Source: Microbacteriaceae bacterium (GTDB lineage Bacteria; Actinomycetota; Actinomycetes; Actinomycetales; Microbacteriaceae). Taken from it: 6,771 bases of DNA. Under the pieces are notes generated by a model. That model was given only the letters and a program-made list of their open reading frames with translations, searched no databases and was not told the DNA's origin. Made by a program: the position numbers and the translations under genes. The stretch lies in the NCBI GenBank assembly GCA_025463615.1, contig JAODAU010000212.1, positions 1 to 6,771 of the forward strand, given 5' to 3'. Positions 6,116 to 6,771 of this stretch are shown in pieces. Each line of letters opens with the position of its first letter. Within the stretch, counting starts at the first letter, position 1.

Positions 6116-6145
6116 ATGTTTCGGGCATGTTAACTGCAATAACAT
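6116..6145. promoter_or_regulatory. Operator-like ATGTT repeats between the Rv2175c-like and LysM genes
   Basis: ATGTT occurs at 6116-6120 and 6127-6131, 11 bases apart start to start. The second copy forms a perfect inverted repeat ATGTTA-N7-TAACAT (6127-6132 and 6140-6145). The sequence is AT-rich inside GC-rich surroundings and lies 13 bases before the TTGACA box of the LysM gene. This is a plausible protein-binding site for one or both divergent genes; the binding protein is unknown. Confidence 0.4.
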
Positions 6146-6157
6146 CAGTCCCACTAA

Positions 6158-6163
6158 TTGACA
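6158..6163 (+). promoter_or_regulatory. Possible -35 box of the LysM gene
   Basis: TTGACA is a perfect -35 consensus, 73 bases before the ATG at 6237. With a 17-base spacer the -10 position reads CAGCGT, a poor match, so the promoter is tentative. Confidence 0.35.
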
Positions 6164-6236
6164 CCTAATTACATCTGTGCCAGCGTTGAGTCATTGCGCA
6201 CAGAACGCCTGCGGGGGCTGGCAGTTAGGCGAGACC

Positions 6237-6771
6237 ATGACTACATCGGAGCAGCGGGCGCACCGCACCAGCTCTTCGGCACGATCGCGTGCCGGCAAGA
6301 ACCTCTTCGCGACCATCCCGATCGTGCTGGCCGGGTCCATGGCCGTTGGCCTCGGCGTGACCGGGCCGCTGCAGCCCGTGGTGCCGAAACGCACCGAGAA
6401 GCCGCGTACCAGCCCGCTCGAACTGGCGAAGGCGCTGCGCACGAGCTTCACCGCGACGCGGATCACGGCTCCGACCACCGGTGTCGCCGTCGCGACCGTC
6501 GCCGCCGCGCCCGCGACGTACAAGGTGGTCGCCGGCGACTCCGTCAGCAGCATCGCGGGCCGCTTCGGGCTCGCCACAGCGTCGGTGCTCGCACTCAACG
6601 GGCTCGGCTGGAAGTCGGTCATCTTCCCCGGCCAGGTCCTCAAGCTCACCAACGGTGGAGCGGTGCCGGTAGCGGCAGCGCCGACACCGACGGCCGCGGT
6701 CACGCGGTACACGATCCGCGCCGGCGACACCATGGGTGCGATCGCGTCGCGATTCGGCGTGCCGACCGCGA
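6237..6771 (+). CDS. Secreted or membrane-anchored LysM protein (partial, 3' end outside window)
   Basis: This open frame runs off the window after 178 codons with no stop. The ATG at 6237 begins MTTSEQRAHRTSSSARSRAG, followed by a hydrophobic segment (about 23-42, LFATIPIVLAGSMAVGLGV) that would be a signal peptide or anchor after a basic N-region. A linker (about 43-93) leads to LysM domain 1 at about 94-138 (TYKVVAGDSVSSIAGRFG ... FPGQVLKLT). A short Ala/Pro/Thr linker follows, then the start of LysM domain 2 at 157 (RYTIRAGDTMGAIASRFGV), cut off by the window edge. LysM binds N-acetylglucosamine-containing glycans, so the protein is expected to sit on peptidoglycan. Whether it carries a C-terminal hydrolase or lytic transglycosylase domain cannot be seen. 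The Shine-Dalgarno is weak (AGG seven bases before the ATG). It is divergent from the Rv2175c-like gene. Confidence 0.9.
   Translation, partial: MTTSEQRAHRTSSSARSRAGKNLFATIPIVLAGSMAVGLGVTGPLQPVVPKRTEKPRTSPLELAKALRTSFTATRITAPTTGVAVATVAAAPATYKVVAGDSVSSIAGRFGLATASVLALNGLGWKSVIFPGQVLKLTNGGAVPVAAAPTPTAAVTRYTIRAGDTMGAIASRFGVPTA

Noticed and set aside
6069..6236. A c-di-AMP (ydaO-type) riboswitch upstream of the LysM gene, as found before some actinobacterial wall hydrolase genes.
   Set aside because: The region is short, and I could not find the conserved ydaO core sequences or stems.
6191..6733. Minus-strand open frame of 180 codons.
   Set aside because: It is antisense to the LysM gene, whose plus-strand frame shows a signal segment and two LysM domains.

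Overview
This window is chromosomal DNA from a high-GC actinobacterium, most likely of the family Microbacteriaceae. The evidence is the strong GC bias at third codon positions, several GTG starts, a DUF3040 membrane protein and an Rv2175c-type DNA-binding protein (both actinobacterial families), and a frequent GGATGCC/GGCATCC heptamer that I associate with Microbacteriaceae genes. The family-level placement is inference.

Left two thirds (1-4520, all minus strand): this is the start of the division and cell wall (dcw) cluster. Read 5' to 3' on the minus strand, the order is mraZ (3890-3459), rsmH (3368-2403), an ftsL-like gene (2406-1798) and ftsI/pbpB (1747 to beyond position 1). rsmH and ftsL overlap by ATGA. 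mraZ and rsmH are separated by 90 bases that can fold into a nested hairpin. Upstream of mraZ lie TGG-containing direct repeats at a 10-base period, the expected operator for MraZ. A second, similar array in the opposite orientation lies about 70 bases further upstream. Before that, a strong intrinsic terminator with a UUCG loop ends the separate DUF3040 gene (4520-4155), so mraZ probably has its own promoter.

Right third (4521-6771): a short divergent region (4521-4596) drives DUF3040 leftward and a long-chain polyprenyl diphosphate synthase (4597-5718) rightward. The synthase mRNA is probably leaderless. The synthase converges, with an 8-base gap, on an Rv2175c-like winged-helix gene (6068-5727). 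An AT-rich 168-base intergenic region with an inverted repeat and a TTGACA box separates that gene from a divergent secreted LysM protein (6237 to beyond the window end).

The genes fit one theme: isoprenoid diphosphate supply, peptidoglycan synthesis and septation, and LysM binding to the wall. From memory the order resembles M. tuberculosis Rv2163c-Rv2176 (pbpB, Rv2164c, rsmH, mraZ, Rv2169c, idsA2, Rv2175c, pknL). I see no mobile element, CRISPR, RNA gene or clearly new multigene system. The less ordinary signals are regulatory: the inverted MraZ-like array, the mraZ-rsmH hairpin, the mini-ORF coupled to ftsI, the operator-like repeats before the LysM gene, and the repeated heptamer. No stretch over 300 bases lacks a gene.
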